Of a stretch of 43,494 bases of DNA, positions 28,267-39,943 are shown piece by piece. The DNA comes from Deltaproteobacteria bacterium (GTDB taxonomy: Bacteria > Myxococcota_A > UBA796 > GCA-2862545): NCBI GenBank assembly GCA_011376105.1, contig DRPG01000169.1, forward strand, positions 1 through 43,494, written 5' to 3'. The number at the start of each line of letters is the position of its first letter. Positions within the stretch are counted from its first letter, which is position 1. Below the pieces are notes generated by a model. It saw only the letters and a program-made list of their open reading frames with translations, ran no database searches and was not told the DNA's origin. The position numbers and the translations under genes are program-made.

Positions 28267-29590
28267 GTGGATCCTCTTCCTCTCTGCTGCCCTCGCGACC
28301 CCCACCGAGATCCTGCTACAGGAGGGCATGACCGCCCAGCGCGCGGGGGACGTGGCGCTCGCGCTGCAAAGATACCAGGCCTGCCTGGAGGCCGATCCCA
28401 CCCACGTGGGATGTCACTGGGAGATCGGCTGGTCCTACTGGACCGAGGGGCGCTGGTCCGAGGTGGTGAAGCACTGGAACCGGGTCAAAGAGCTCGATCC
28501 TTCCCACACCCAGGTGTACAAGCACCTCCCCGCCGCTGAGGAGCACCTGCGTAGTCTCTCCGCCCTCGAGGCCCTGGCGCGGTCGGCCCCTGAGACGGTG
28601 CGCCCTCCGATCCCCGCCGGGCGCACCCTGCGGATCCGGGCGGTCGGAGACATCATGCTGGGCACCGACTTCCCCGGCGACGGCGAGCACCTCGCCCCCG
28701 ACGACGGCGCCCACCTGCTCGACGAGGTCAAGGCGCTGACGATGGACGCCGACGTGACCTTCGGCAACCTCGAGGGGCCCCTGTGCGACACGGGCACCAC
28801 CCGAAAGTGTAGCTCGGGCGGCAACTGCTACGCCTTCCGCAGCCCCACCCGCTACGGCGCCTACATGAAGGCTGCGGGCATCGACATGATGTCCACCGCG
28901 AACAACCACGCCGGCGACTTCGGTGAGGAGTGCAGGCTCGCCACCGAGAGGACGCTGGCGGATCTGGGGATCGCCTACTCGGGCCGCCCGGGCACCGTGG
29001 CCACGGTGGAGGTCGATGGCCTGAAGGTCGGCATGATCGGCTTCCACACCAGCCGGAACTCTCACTACGTCAACGATCACGAGATGGCCGCCAAGCTGGT
29101 CCGCGCCGTGGACGCAGGCCACGATCTGGTGATCGTGAGCTTCCACGGTGGCGCCGAGGGCAGCAAGGCCACCCACGTGCCCGACGAGATGGAGCTGTTC
29201 TATGGTGAAGAGCGGGGCCACCTGCGGGTGTTCGCCCGCACGGTGATCGACGCCGGCGCAGATCTGGTCCTGGGCCATGGCCCCCACGTGCCCCGTGGGC
29301 TGCAGGTGATCGACGGTCACCTGGTCGCCTATAGCCTGGGCAACTTCGCCACCTATGGCCGGTTCAACCTCTCGGGTCACCTCGGCACCTCGCTGGTGCT
29401 GGAGGTCATCCTGGATCACGAGGGCAAGCTGGTCTCGGGCAAGATCCTGCCGGTGAAGCAGATCGGCGACGGGATCCCTCAGCCCGATCCCGCGAACACT
29501 GCGATCGACCTGATCCGCAGCCTCTCAGAGGAAGACTTCGGTGACAGCGCTCCCCTCGTGGGTCAGGACGGGACCTTCGCCGCCCGCTGA
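28265..29590 (+). CDS. CapA-family metallophosphoesterase-like protein with N-terminal TPR
   Basis: The 441-residue product starts at 28265 with an AAGGAG site six bases upstream. A short hydrophobic N-terminus (MWILFLSAALATP) is a possible signal peptide. Residues about 18-95 are TPR-like (EGMTAQRAGDVALALQRYQ, CHWEIGWSYWTEGRWSEVV). From about residue 122 it matches the PGA_cap/CapA fold: IRAVGDIMLG, DVTFGNLEGPLC, GIDMMSTANNHAGDFG, VGMIGFHTS, LVIVSFHGGAEG and DLVLGHGPHVPRGLQVIDGH, then AYSLGNFATYG. These Asp, Asn and His positions are the metal-site set of calcineurin-like CapA proteins. CapA in Bacillus acts in poly-gamma-glutamate capsule export; no other cap genes are nearby, so the role is probably in another envelope polymer. 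Confidence 0.85.
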
Positions 29591-29763
29591 GTCCAGCGAG
29601 CACCCAGAGAGCAGCTCCCGCTCCGTTGCGGTAAACCCCGGGCTCCCCCAGCCCTCCGGGCGCTCTAGCCCCCGAGGCTCGAGCTGAGTGATCCATCCAC
29701 GGGCTCCTGCACATCACAGAGCGGGCCCGGGCCAGGATCGGCCCAAAGCCAATGGAGGAAGCG

Positions 29764-30201
29764 ATGCGAAGGATCGGAGCGGTGGTGCTGATCGCGGCAG
29801 CGACGGGGTGCGCAGACGACAGGCTCTCTGTCGTCTCGGTGAGCGCCAAGATCGGTCAGGAGAAGATCGCCTGGGCTGACTTCGATGGAAGCCCCCGTGC
29901 GGACTTTGTCGATCCCCTGCCCCCCGAGGTCACGAGCTTTGAGCTCTACATCATCCCCAGGGCACAGCCAGAGACCGTGGCGTCGAGCGTCTCGGTCCTC
30001 GACGAGATGGATCGCTCCTACCTCGAGGGGGTCAGCGACGAGCGGGATCGCTGGTACTACGACGTCGACGTCGCGCCGATGCCGCCGGGCTCGTACCGGC
30101 TCGAGCTGAGCACGGAGCTGCGGCGTCGCTCTGGTGCGAACAACGCCGCGGTCCAGATCGCCTTCTTCGAGATCGCGGAGGCGGACGAGGCCTCACCCTG
30201 A
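29764..30201 (+). CDS. Small lipoprotein of unknown function
   Basis: The 145-residue product starts at the ATG at 29764, which has a strong GGAGGAAG ribosome site; an ATG 12 bases upstream lies at the edge of that site. The signal ends with a lipobox (MRRIGAVVLIAAATGC). The mature part is beta-rich (FELYIIPRAQPETV, WYYDVDVAPMPPGSYRLELS), like a single immunoglobulin-like or carbohydrate-binding-type domain, but no family is recognised. It lies 173 bp downstream of the CapA-type gene, in the same direction. The 161-bp gap shows no obvious gene. Confidence 0.65.
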   Translation: MRRIGAVVLIAAATGCADDRLSVVSVSAKIGQEKIAWADFDGSPRADFVDPLPPEVTSFELYIIPRAQPETVASSVSVLDEMDRSYLEGVSDERDRWYYDVDVAPMPPGSYRLELSTELRRRSGANNAAVQIAFFEIAEADEASP

Positions 30202-30431
30202 GCTCACCCAGCTCCGGGGCCCGGCCACCGGCGGGGCTCCAAGGGGGCGGAGGGGAGTTGGGCCGGCGCGGTGCGCCAGGCGTCCCGCTCCCCGGGGGGC
30301 TGCCCCGGGCACACCCACCTGAGGCGCTGGCACTTCGGGGGCGGACGCTGAGCGTCGGAGGAGATCAGGATCATCAGCTCACGGCTCAGCATCTGCTCGG
30401 GGGTGCGGGGGGATTGTGCCTGGCCACCGGC
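30202..30431. other. Non-coding gap between convergent genes
   Basis: These 230 bp separate the small lipoprotein gene from the ArsA-type gene that ends at 30432. They are GC-rich with several short GC hairpins (for example CCCGG and CCGGG arms near 30290-30310). A 62-codon minus-strand frame (30204-30392) has no ribosome site and no recognisable product. Confidence 0.4.
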
Positions 30432-31595
30432 TCAGAGCACGTCAGCGGGGACGAGCAGCCTCCGCCCCACCTCATGCAGGGACTCGAGATCGTGCACGTT
30501 GCCGTCGAGCCTGGGGATCTCCTGGTAGAAGCCACCTCCGGCGCCACAGGCCCGGACCCGCCGGGCGAGGGCGGCCTCGGCTTGCCCCAGCGCCCTTAGC
30601 CGCCGGTGGGCCATGCCCAGGCGTGCCAGCAGGGTCGCGGCGGTGTTCGGCGACAGATCCTCGGACAGCGTCCTGGTGAGGGCACCGAGGATCTCCTTGG
30701 CGTCGTGTTGCTCGCCCTCGCAGGTGTGCACCTGGTTGACGATGATCCCTCCCCGGGGGAGCTCCCGACGCTTGAGCTCCTCCTGGAAGAACACCGCCAC
30801 GTCGAGGCTGGACTCGGTCGGTGCACAGATCGTGACGAAGCTGGTGCCCGGATCCCGGAACAGCTTTACCACTGCGTCGTTGCGGGCGACAAAGCCCTCG
30901 TACAGGCCCTGGAAGTCCTGGAAGAAGGTCGCGAGATCCTCGAGGAAGTCGCGACCGAAGACATAGGCGAGCAGACGAAACACCACGGCCGAGGTGCCCA
31001 TCATCAGCTTGCCGCCGAACACCGCGTTGGCGTCGTAGGGGTGGAGGAACCAGCGCAGGACGCGCTCGTCCATGAAGTTGATCAGGCGCCCGGGGCTCTC
31101 GAGGAAGTCGAGCGCGTTCTTCACCGGGGGCGTGTCTAGCACGATCAGATCGTAGGAGCCGCTGTCGACCAGATCATACAGCGTCTCGGTGGCCATGTAG
31201 TCCTGACTGCCGGCGAACGTGTCGGCCATGTGGCGGTAGACATGGTTGTTCAGGATCCGGTCCCGGGACACCTCATCGGGGGAGACCCGGGTGATCAGCC
31301 CATCGAAGGTGCTGCGGGAGTCGAGCATCATCGCCCACAGCTCTCCGTCGGTGGACAACCCCAGGGCCTCGAGATCGATCTGAGTCTGCTCGTTGCCGAT
31401 GTTCTTGAGCCCCAGGCTGTTCGCCAGGCGCCGGGCCGGATCGATAGTCAGGACCATTACCCGACGGCCCCGCAGGGCCCCACACAGCCCCAGGGTGGCG
31501 GCGGTGGTGGTCTTGCCCACTCCGCCCGCGCCGACGCACACCACGAGGTTGGTACGATCGAGCCAGGCCTCCATGTTGAAGCGCGTCACTCCCAT
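30432..31595 (-). CDS. ArsA/GET3-type ATPase without the signature lysine
   Basis: This is a 387-residue cytoplasmic P-loop ATPase of the SIMIBI class. The Walker A reads CVGAGGVGKTTT, so the deviant-Walker lysine (KGGxGKT) is replaced by Ala. TIDPARRLANSLGL follows as in the family. LIVLDTPPVKNALDFLESP is the switch II/Walker B region with the DTPP signature, and APTESSLDVAVFFQEELK and IIVNQVH mark the base-binding region. The helical part between (residues about 180-260) may bind a client. ArsA family members drive arsenite export or tail-anchored protein targeting; in myxobacteria such tandem genes have no assigned role. It overlaps the upstream paralogue by ten bases, so the pair is co-translated and probably forms a heterodimer. 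Confidence 0.85.
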   Translation of the reverse strand: MGVTRFNMEAWLDRTNLVVCVGAGGVGKTTTAATLGLCGALRGRRVMVLTIDPARRLANSLGLKNIGNEQTQIDLEALGLSTDGELWAMMLDSRSTFDGLITRVSPDEVSRDRILNNHVYRHMADTFAGSQDYMATETLYDLVDSGSYDLIVLDTPPVKNALDFLESPGRLINFMDERVLRWFLHPYDANAVFGGKLMMGTSAVVFRLLAYVFGRDFLEDLATFFQDFQGLYEGFVARNDAVVKLFRDPGTSFVTICAPTESSLDVAVFFQEELKRRELPRGGIIVNQVHTCEGEQHDAKEILGALTRTLSEDLSPNTAATLLARLGMAHRRLRALGQAEAALARRVRACGAGGGFYQEIPRLDGNVHDLESLHEVGRRLLVPADVL

Positions 31596-32557
31596 CGAAG
31601 CTCCCGGCGGCTGATCCCGACCAGGCGCCCGAGGTGGGTCGCGACGCTGCCGACGACCTCCCGGGGGATCCCGCCCGGCGGAGCGGGGGGGACCAGCAGC
31701 GGGGGCTCGGGCAGGGTCTCGAGCAGGCGGGCCTGGCTCGCGGCCGTGGCCTGCTCGAGCTCGTCCTCCCACCGACCTGCGCGGACGAACTCGTCGGCCA
31801 GCGGCGACAGCTCTGAGTTACAGAGGCGCCCGAGCAGCGTGCGCTCTTCGTCGGTGAAGGTCGGCAGGGTGGCCCGGTTGAGGAACACCACCGGGGGTCG
31901 AGAGATCAGCTCGTAGCGATCGAGCTTCTGGTAGGTCTCGATCGTCTCGTTGACCACCATCTCCTCCGGCAGAGAGACCAGCACCATCCGGGTGGTCGGG
32001 CTGGTCAGCAGCTCCCGGAGCTCCTCCGCCCGGTGGCGCACGGGCCCTGAGCGGAACAACCCCATGGCCGATCGGGTGATGTCGAGCAGCGAGAACGCAT
32101 GGCCCGACGCGGGCAGATCTGCGATCACCAGATCGTAGTCACCGACACGATCGCCGAGGACCGAGAGGGTGACGATCTCACGGGATCCAGGGGTGAAGTC
32201 GAGGAACCGGCCCACCATCCGGTTAGACAAGATCAGCCGCACGATCCGGCGGCTGGGGACCAGGCTCGCGAGGAAGCTCTGGAGCGCCTCCTGCCAGGTG
32301 AGGTTCGCGATCTCGAGGTTGTCTCGGATCTGCTGGGGCTCGTAGGTCGGGGCGACGCCGAACACCGGGGTCAAGGCGGGGCGCTGGCTGTCGATCTCGA
32401 GCAACAGCACGCGCTTGCCCCGGAGCGCGGCCAGCAGCGCCAGCGCGGAGGCAAAGGTGGTCTTGCCCGTGCCCCCCTTGCCGGTGATCAGGATCAAGCG
32501 AGCCTCGAGCAGGCCGCGTGCGATCTTGGTGGGGGAGCCTCCGTCGGTCTCAGCCAC
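31586..32557 (-). CDS. ArsA/GET3-type ATPase with the signature lysine
   Basis: The 323-residue product is a P-loop ATPase with Walker A ILITGKGGTGKTTFAS (signature lysine present), then VLLLEIDSQRPALTPVFG, the switch II region DLVIADLPASGHAFSLLDIT and MVLVSLPEEMVVNETIETYQ with FLNRA. The Lys of KGGxGKT reaches across the dimer to the partner's nucleotide in this class, so this subunit and the downstream lysine-less paralogue may form an asymmetric pair. It lies 138 bp downstream of gyrB on the same strand. There are no arsenic-resistance genes nearby, so an ars role is not supported. Confidence 0.85.
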   Translation of the reverse strand: MAETDGGSPTKIARGLLEARLILITGKGGTGKTTFASALALLAALRGKRVLLLEIDSQRPALTPVFGVAPTYEPQQIRDNLEIANLTWQEALQSFLASLVPSRRIVRLILSNRMVGRFLDFTPGSREIVTLSVLGDRVGDYDLVIADLPASGHAFSLLDITRSAMGLFRSGPVRHRAEELRELLTSPTTRMVLVSLPEEMVVNETIETYQKLDRYELISRPPVVFLNRATLPTFTDEERTLLGRLCNSELSPLADEFVRAGRWEDELEQATAASQARLLETLPEPPLLVPPAPPGGIPREVVGSVATHLGRLVGISRRELRWE

Positions 32558-32695
32558 GGGTGCGCCAGGAGGGCCCGGAGACCCCGGGGCGGATCCATGG
32601 ACGAGGGCGCACCCACGCTCTGTGCTCGACGTGGGCGGCTCTGCTCTTCATGGGCCCTCTCCCCTCAGCGCGCTCGATCCGCTCCACCGTGCCCC

Positions 32696-36679
<3,984 letters not shown>

Positions 36680-36755
36680 CTATCCGTCTCAGGTCCTCCG
36701 CTCAACCGCCCTGAGGCCGATTATTAGCGACTGAGAACCCTGCTCCCCCCCGGAT

Positions 36756-37865
36756 CTAGGAGGGGGTGCCCCCAGGGGAGAGGACGCCCCCGTCGAGCGA
36801 GACCAGCAGCGTGTCCTCACGGGGTAGCGCCGCGGTCAGGGGCCCCGGGTCGGTGGTGGTGGCGAACACCTGGGCACCCAGATCCGACAGCAGTCCCACG
36901 AGGCGAGCCGTACGGGCCGCGTCCAGCTCGCTGCTCGCGTCATCGATCAGGAACAGGGGGACCTCGCCCCGGGCGCGTGCTGCGACCATCTCAGCGAGCT
37001 TGAGGGCCAACACCAGGCTGCGGATCTGTCCCCGGCTGGCGAAGTCCCGGGCGGGCCGATCGTCGAGGCTGATCCGGACGTTGTCGATCTGTGGACCCGC
37101 CAGGGTCGTGCGGCGCTCGAGCTCCCGAGGACGGACCTCCCGCAGCCGCTCCCGCAGGCTCCGGCGCCGCTCCTCGACGGTCTCGCCCCGGGCCCGGGTG
37201 CTGTACGACAGCGACAAAACCCCCTCGCCCCCCGCGATGTCGCTGTGGAGCGACAGCATGTGGGGCTCCAGCTCGGACAGCATCCACACCCGCCGGGTCA
37301 CCAGCTCAGCCCCGAGCGCCGACAGCTGATCGTCGAGCACGTCCAGCAGCGCGGTGTCCACCGAGCCCGAGCGGAGCGCGGCGGCCTTCTGAGCCAGGCA
37401 CTGGCGGTAGGTCCGGACCCGGTCGAGGTGGGCCGGCGACGCGGTGAAGGTGGCCCGATCGAGCCAGTTGCGGCGTCGAGAGGGCTCGCCCGACACGATC
37501 CGTCCGTCCTCGGGGGTGAACGCGATGGCCCGAACCCCGCTGAAGTACTCCTGTAGATCGGAGACCCGCTTGCCGTCGAGCTTTGCGGTGCGACCCTCCC
37601 GGGTCAGCTCGACCCGGTACTGGCGCTCGATACCCTCGTGCTCGATCCAGGCAGAGACCCTCGCGGCCTGGCCGCCCCAGGCGATCAGCTCCCGGGTCCG
37701 GCGCCCCCGCAGGGGCTTCAAGGTCGCGATCAGATGGACCGCCTCCAGAGAGTTGGTCTTGCCCTGAGCGTTGGGGCCGTGCAAGACAATGAACCGAGCC
37801 GGGATGGTGAGATCGAGGGGGCCCAGGTTCCGGAAGCCCTCCGCGACGATCCTCCGAAGGCGCAA
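36756..37865 (-). CDS. recF: DNA replication and repair protein RecF
   Basis: RecF is an SMC-like ATPase that helps load RecA at single-strand gaps. The 369-residue product opens MRLRRIVAEGFRNLGPLDL with Walker A GPNAQGKTN at 30-38. The ABC signature region is FASRGQIRSLVLALKLAE, and Walker B is PLFLIDDASSELD, followed by GAQVFATTTD. Length and order match the family. Its start lies nine bases downstream of the dnaN stop, so the two are co-transcribed. Confidence 0.97.
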   Translation of the reverse strand: MRLRRIVAEGFRNLGPLDLTIPARFIVLHGPNAQGKTNSLEAVHLIATLKPLRGRRTRELIAWGGQAARVSAWIEHEGIERQYRVELTREGRTAKLDGKRVSDLQEYFSGVRAIAFTPEDGRIVSGEPSRRRNWLDRATFTASPAHLDRVRTYRQCLAQKAAALRSGSVDTALLDVLDDQLSALGAELVTRRVWMLSELEPHMLSLHSDIAGGEGVLSLSYSTRARGETVEERRRSLRERLREVRPRELERRTTLAGPQIDNVRISLDDRPARDFASRGQIRSLVLALKLAEMVAARARGEVPLFLIDDASSELDAARTARLVGLLSDLGAQVFATTTDPGPLTAALPREDTLLVSLDGGVLSPGGTPS

Positions 37866-37874
37866 GCCAGGCCC

Positions 37875-38990
37875 TCAGTCGAGCCGCATGGGCATCACCA
37901 CGAAGAACGCGCCCTTGTCGTCTGGATCGTGGACCAGGCACGGGGCCAGGGGGTGGGCGAGCTCGAGCACGACCCGATCGCCGCGCTGAGCCGAGAGCAC
38001 CTCGCCGAGGTAGCGCACGTTGAACCCGACCTGGATGTTCCCGCCCTGCAGCTCGATCGGCACGGTCTCGCGGACCTCCCCCCGATCGACGTTCTGCACC
38101 TCGATCTCGAGCTCGGACTCATTGAACGAGAACCGAACCGCCCGGGCCCGGTCCTGGACCAGGATCCCCACGCGCTTGAGGGTCGAGGTGAGCTCCTCGC
38201 GACGGATCAACGCCCGGTGCTTGTTCTCGCTGGGGACGACCGCGTTGTAGTCAGGAAACTCTCCGTCGAGCAGCCGGAACCAGAAGGTCTGCTCGGGACG
38301 GCTGAGGCGGATCGCGCCGTCGCCAAAACCGACCTCGACCTCCTCCTCGTCGCCCTCGAGCAGCTTACGGAGCACCGCGAGGGCCTTGCGGGGGACAAGC
38401 ATCCGTGGGGTCAGCGCTAGCTCACCCTCGAACGGACCCTGGGCCGCGGACAGCCGGTGGCCGTCGGTGGCCACGATGCGCAGCATCTTGGTGCCCTCGA
38501 TCTCGATCTCCTCGAGGTGGGCGCCGTTGAGCCCGTAGCGGACGTCGTCGACCGCGATCGCGAACGAGGTCTGCTCCACCAGCCGGCGCAGGACCGACTC
38601 GGTGAGCCTCGCCGCCCCCTGGACCTCGAAGGTCGGCAGAGGGGGGAAGTCCTCAGCGGCGTAGCCGGGGAGCCGAAACTGAGCTCGGCCCGACTGGATC
38701 TCCAGCCGGTTGTTCTTTGCGACGGTGAGCTGGACGGTGGGCTCAGGCAGGGCACGGACGATCTGGAACAGGTTCGCTGCGTCGACCGCGAGTTGACCCG
38801 CCTTGGTGACGTTCGCGGCGAGGTCGCCGATGAACGCGACCTCGGTGTCGGTGGCGGTCATCCGCAGCTGCTCATCGTGGGCGTGCATGAGCACGTGGGA
38901 CAGCAGGGGATGAGTGCTCCGCCGCTCGATGATGCCCTGGACACGCGCGAGCCCTCGGCCAAGCTCATCGCGGTCGATGTACAGGTCCAT
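37875..38990 (-). CDS. dnaN: DNA polymerase III sliding clamp (beta subunit)
   Basis: DnaN forms the dimeric ring that tethers polymerase III and other clients to DNA. The 371-residue product shows the three clamp domains: MDLYIDRDELGRGLARVQGI and RSTHPLLSHVLMHAHDEQLR, then ATDTEVAFIG (domain 1), SFAIAVDDVRYGLNGAHLE and RIVATDGHRLSAAQ (domain 2), and LTSTLKRVGILVQDRARAVR with NVRYLGEVLSAQRGDRVVLE (domain 3). It ends in VVMPMRLD, the usual M-P-(M/V)-R-(L/I) C-terminus that shapes the client-binding groove. oriC lies immediately upstream and recF nine bases downstream. Confidence 0.98.
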   Translation of the reverse strand: MDLYIDRDELGRGLARVQGIIERRSTHPLLSHVLMHAHDEQLRMTATDTEVAFIGDLAANVTKAGQLAVDAANLFQIVRALPEPTVQLTVAKNNRLEIQSGRAQFRLPGYAAEDFPPLPTFEVQGAARLTESVLRRLVEQTSFAIAVDDVRYGLNGAHLEEIEIEGTKMLRIVATDGHRLSAAQGPFEGELALTPRMLVPRKALAVLRKLLEGDEEEVEVGFGDGAIRLSRPEQTFWFRLLDGEFPDYNAVVPSENKHRALIRREELTSTLKRVGILVQDRARAVRFSFNESELEIEVQNVDRGEVRETVPIELQGGNIQVGFNVRYLGEVLSAQRGDRVVLELAHPLAPCLVHDPDDKGAFFVVMPMRLD

Positions 38991-39050
38991 GGATCACCCC
39001 GCGGGTCACCACTAGTAATACGGATCTAGATCCAGTGTAGATCGATCAAG

Positions 39051-39062
39051 TAGTAGCTATAG
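39051..39062 (+). promoter_or_regulatory. Candidate unwinding element with DnaA-trio-like TAG motifs
   Basis: TAGTAGCTATAG is followed by GGCC and two abutting DnaA boxes (39067-39075, 39076-39084). The order TAG trinucleotides, short GC stretch, boxes is that of the basal origin unwinding system described in Bacillus. The flanking 39010-39060 is AT-richer than the surroundings. Confidence 0.45.
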
Positions 39063-39066
39063 GGCC

Positions 39067-39347
39067 TGTGGATATTGTGGATAACTCAAAAAACCACCAG
39101 AGTAACACCACAATCTCCGGGAAAAATTCTGTGGATAACCTGTGGATAGGTTTCTTTGGCCTGTGGATAAACTCAGGACCCCAAAATCTATCCACAGGTT
39201 GAGGCGATCTATCCACAAGTTATCCACAAGTTATCCACAAGGAAGTGCATGGTTATCCACAGGTTATCCACAGGCTCGGTTGAGCCCACGTGCTGGCCTG
39301 TCTCGTCCCCAGAGTTGCCCACAGCCTGTGGATAGCCTTGGGGATAA
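39067..39347. repeat. oriC module 1: classical DnaA boxes in two facing clusters
   Basis: Exact TGTGGATAA copies start at 39076, 39130 and 39162; single-mismatch TGTGGATA(T/G) at 39067 and 39141. In the opposite orientation exact TTATCCACA copies start at 39220, 39231, 39253 and 39264, with CTATCCACA at 39188 and 39209. Further single-mismatch boxes lie at 39327 (TGTGGATAG) and 39339 (TGGGGATAA). The two pairs at the right are spaced 11 bp, one helical turn. Confidence 0.95.
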
Positions 39348-39398
39348 GTCCACGATCCTGGAAAGAAAGGCCGGCCGAGATCCAGGTTGTCGATCGGC

Positions 39399-39722
39399 TG
39401 TGGACAACCTGTGGACAGCCGAGCTGTGGACGGCCCGGGTGGACAGCCTGTGGACAGCGTCCGGGGCCTGTGGGCAGCGTCCGGGGGCCCGTGGGCAGCG
39501 TCCGGGGGCCTGTGGGCAGCGTCCGGGGGCCTGTGGGCAACCTGTGGACAACAGCAGCGAGCGGCCCTGTGGACAACGGCGGCGACCGCGGCCCCCCTGT
39601 GGACAACCGCTGTGGACAGCCGAGCTGTGGACAACCGAGCTGTGGACAACCGAGCTGTGGACAGCCGAGCTGTGGACAACCGAGCTGTGGACAGCCGCTG
39701 TGGACAGCCGAGCTGTAGACAA
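39399..39722 (+). repeat. oriC module 2: co-oriented TTGTCCACA-like box array with 21-bp and 15-bp periods
   Basis: TGTGGACAA (reverse of TTGTCCACA) starts at 39399, 39543, 39568, 39598, 39626, 39641 and 39671. TGTGGACAG starts at 39410, 39449, 39611, 39656, 39686 and 39699. (T/C)GTGGGCA(G/A) starts at 39469, 39490, 39511 and 39532, exactly 21 bp apart. Boxes at 39611, 39626, 39641, 39656, 39671 and 39686 are exactly 15 bp apart within the unit CGAGCTGTGGACAAC. All point the same way. TTGTCCACA is the preferred DnaA box in high-GC Streptomyces origins, so these are likely real binding sites. Confidence 0.9.
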
Positions 39723-39872
39723 GCGTCCGGGGCGGTGTAGCCGCCTTCGATCCCTGGCATGGGCCTTGATCTCGGGTGAGCCCCCGAGCTGGGGCTCGAG
39801 CTGGGCCCGCTGGGGCTCGGGTGCCTGGAGCCAGCAACTCCCGGGGCCTCAGGGGGGCTGGGCTCGATCCCA

Positions 39873-39892
39873 CCTGGATCCAGTGATCCAGG
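39873..39892 (-). terminator. Hairpin downstream of dnaA
   Basis: CCTGGATC and GATCCAGG enclose a four-base loop (CAGT), about 50 bp after the dnaA stop on the minus strand, between dnaA and the box array. It has no T-tract. It could end dnaA transcription before it enters oriC. Confidence 0.45.
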
Positions 39893-39943
39893 AGCTTGGA
39901 TCCACCGAGAGACGAGCCTTGGGCGACTCCGGAGGCTGGATCA

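Larger units (their letters stand above)
38991..39943. other. oriC: Chromosomal replication origin (oriC)
   Basis: This 953-bp gap between dnaN and dnaA contains no gene and is packed with DnaA boxes. Module 1 (39067-39347) has seven exact TTATCCACA boxes and at least six single-mismatch boxes. Module 2 (39399-39722) has about 20 TTGTCCACA-like boxes in one orientation. Between dnaN and module 1 lies an AT-richer stretch with TAG trinucleotides. Long frames crossing module 2 exist on both strands only because the repeats lack stop codons. Confidence 0.95.

Noticed and set aside
30204-30392. 62-codon frame behind the ArsA-type gene
   Set aside because: No ribosome site and no coding-like composition; probably chance in GC-rich DNA.
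30432-32557. Arsenic-resistance locus
   Set aside because: Only ArsA-type ATPases are present; no arsB, arsC, arsD or arsR-type genes flank them.
39399-39722. CRISPR-like direct repeats in oriC
   Set aside because: The units are 15 and 21 bp with no unique spacers and match DnaA boxes; no cas genes are present.
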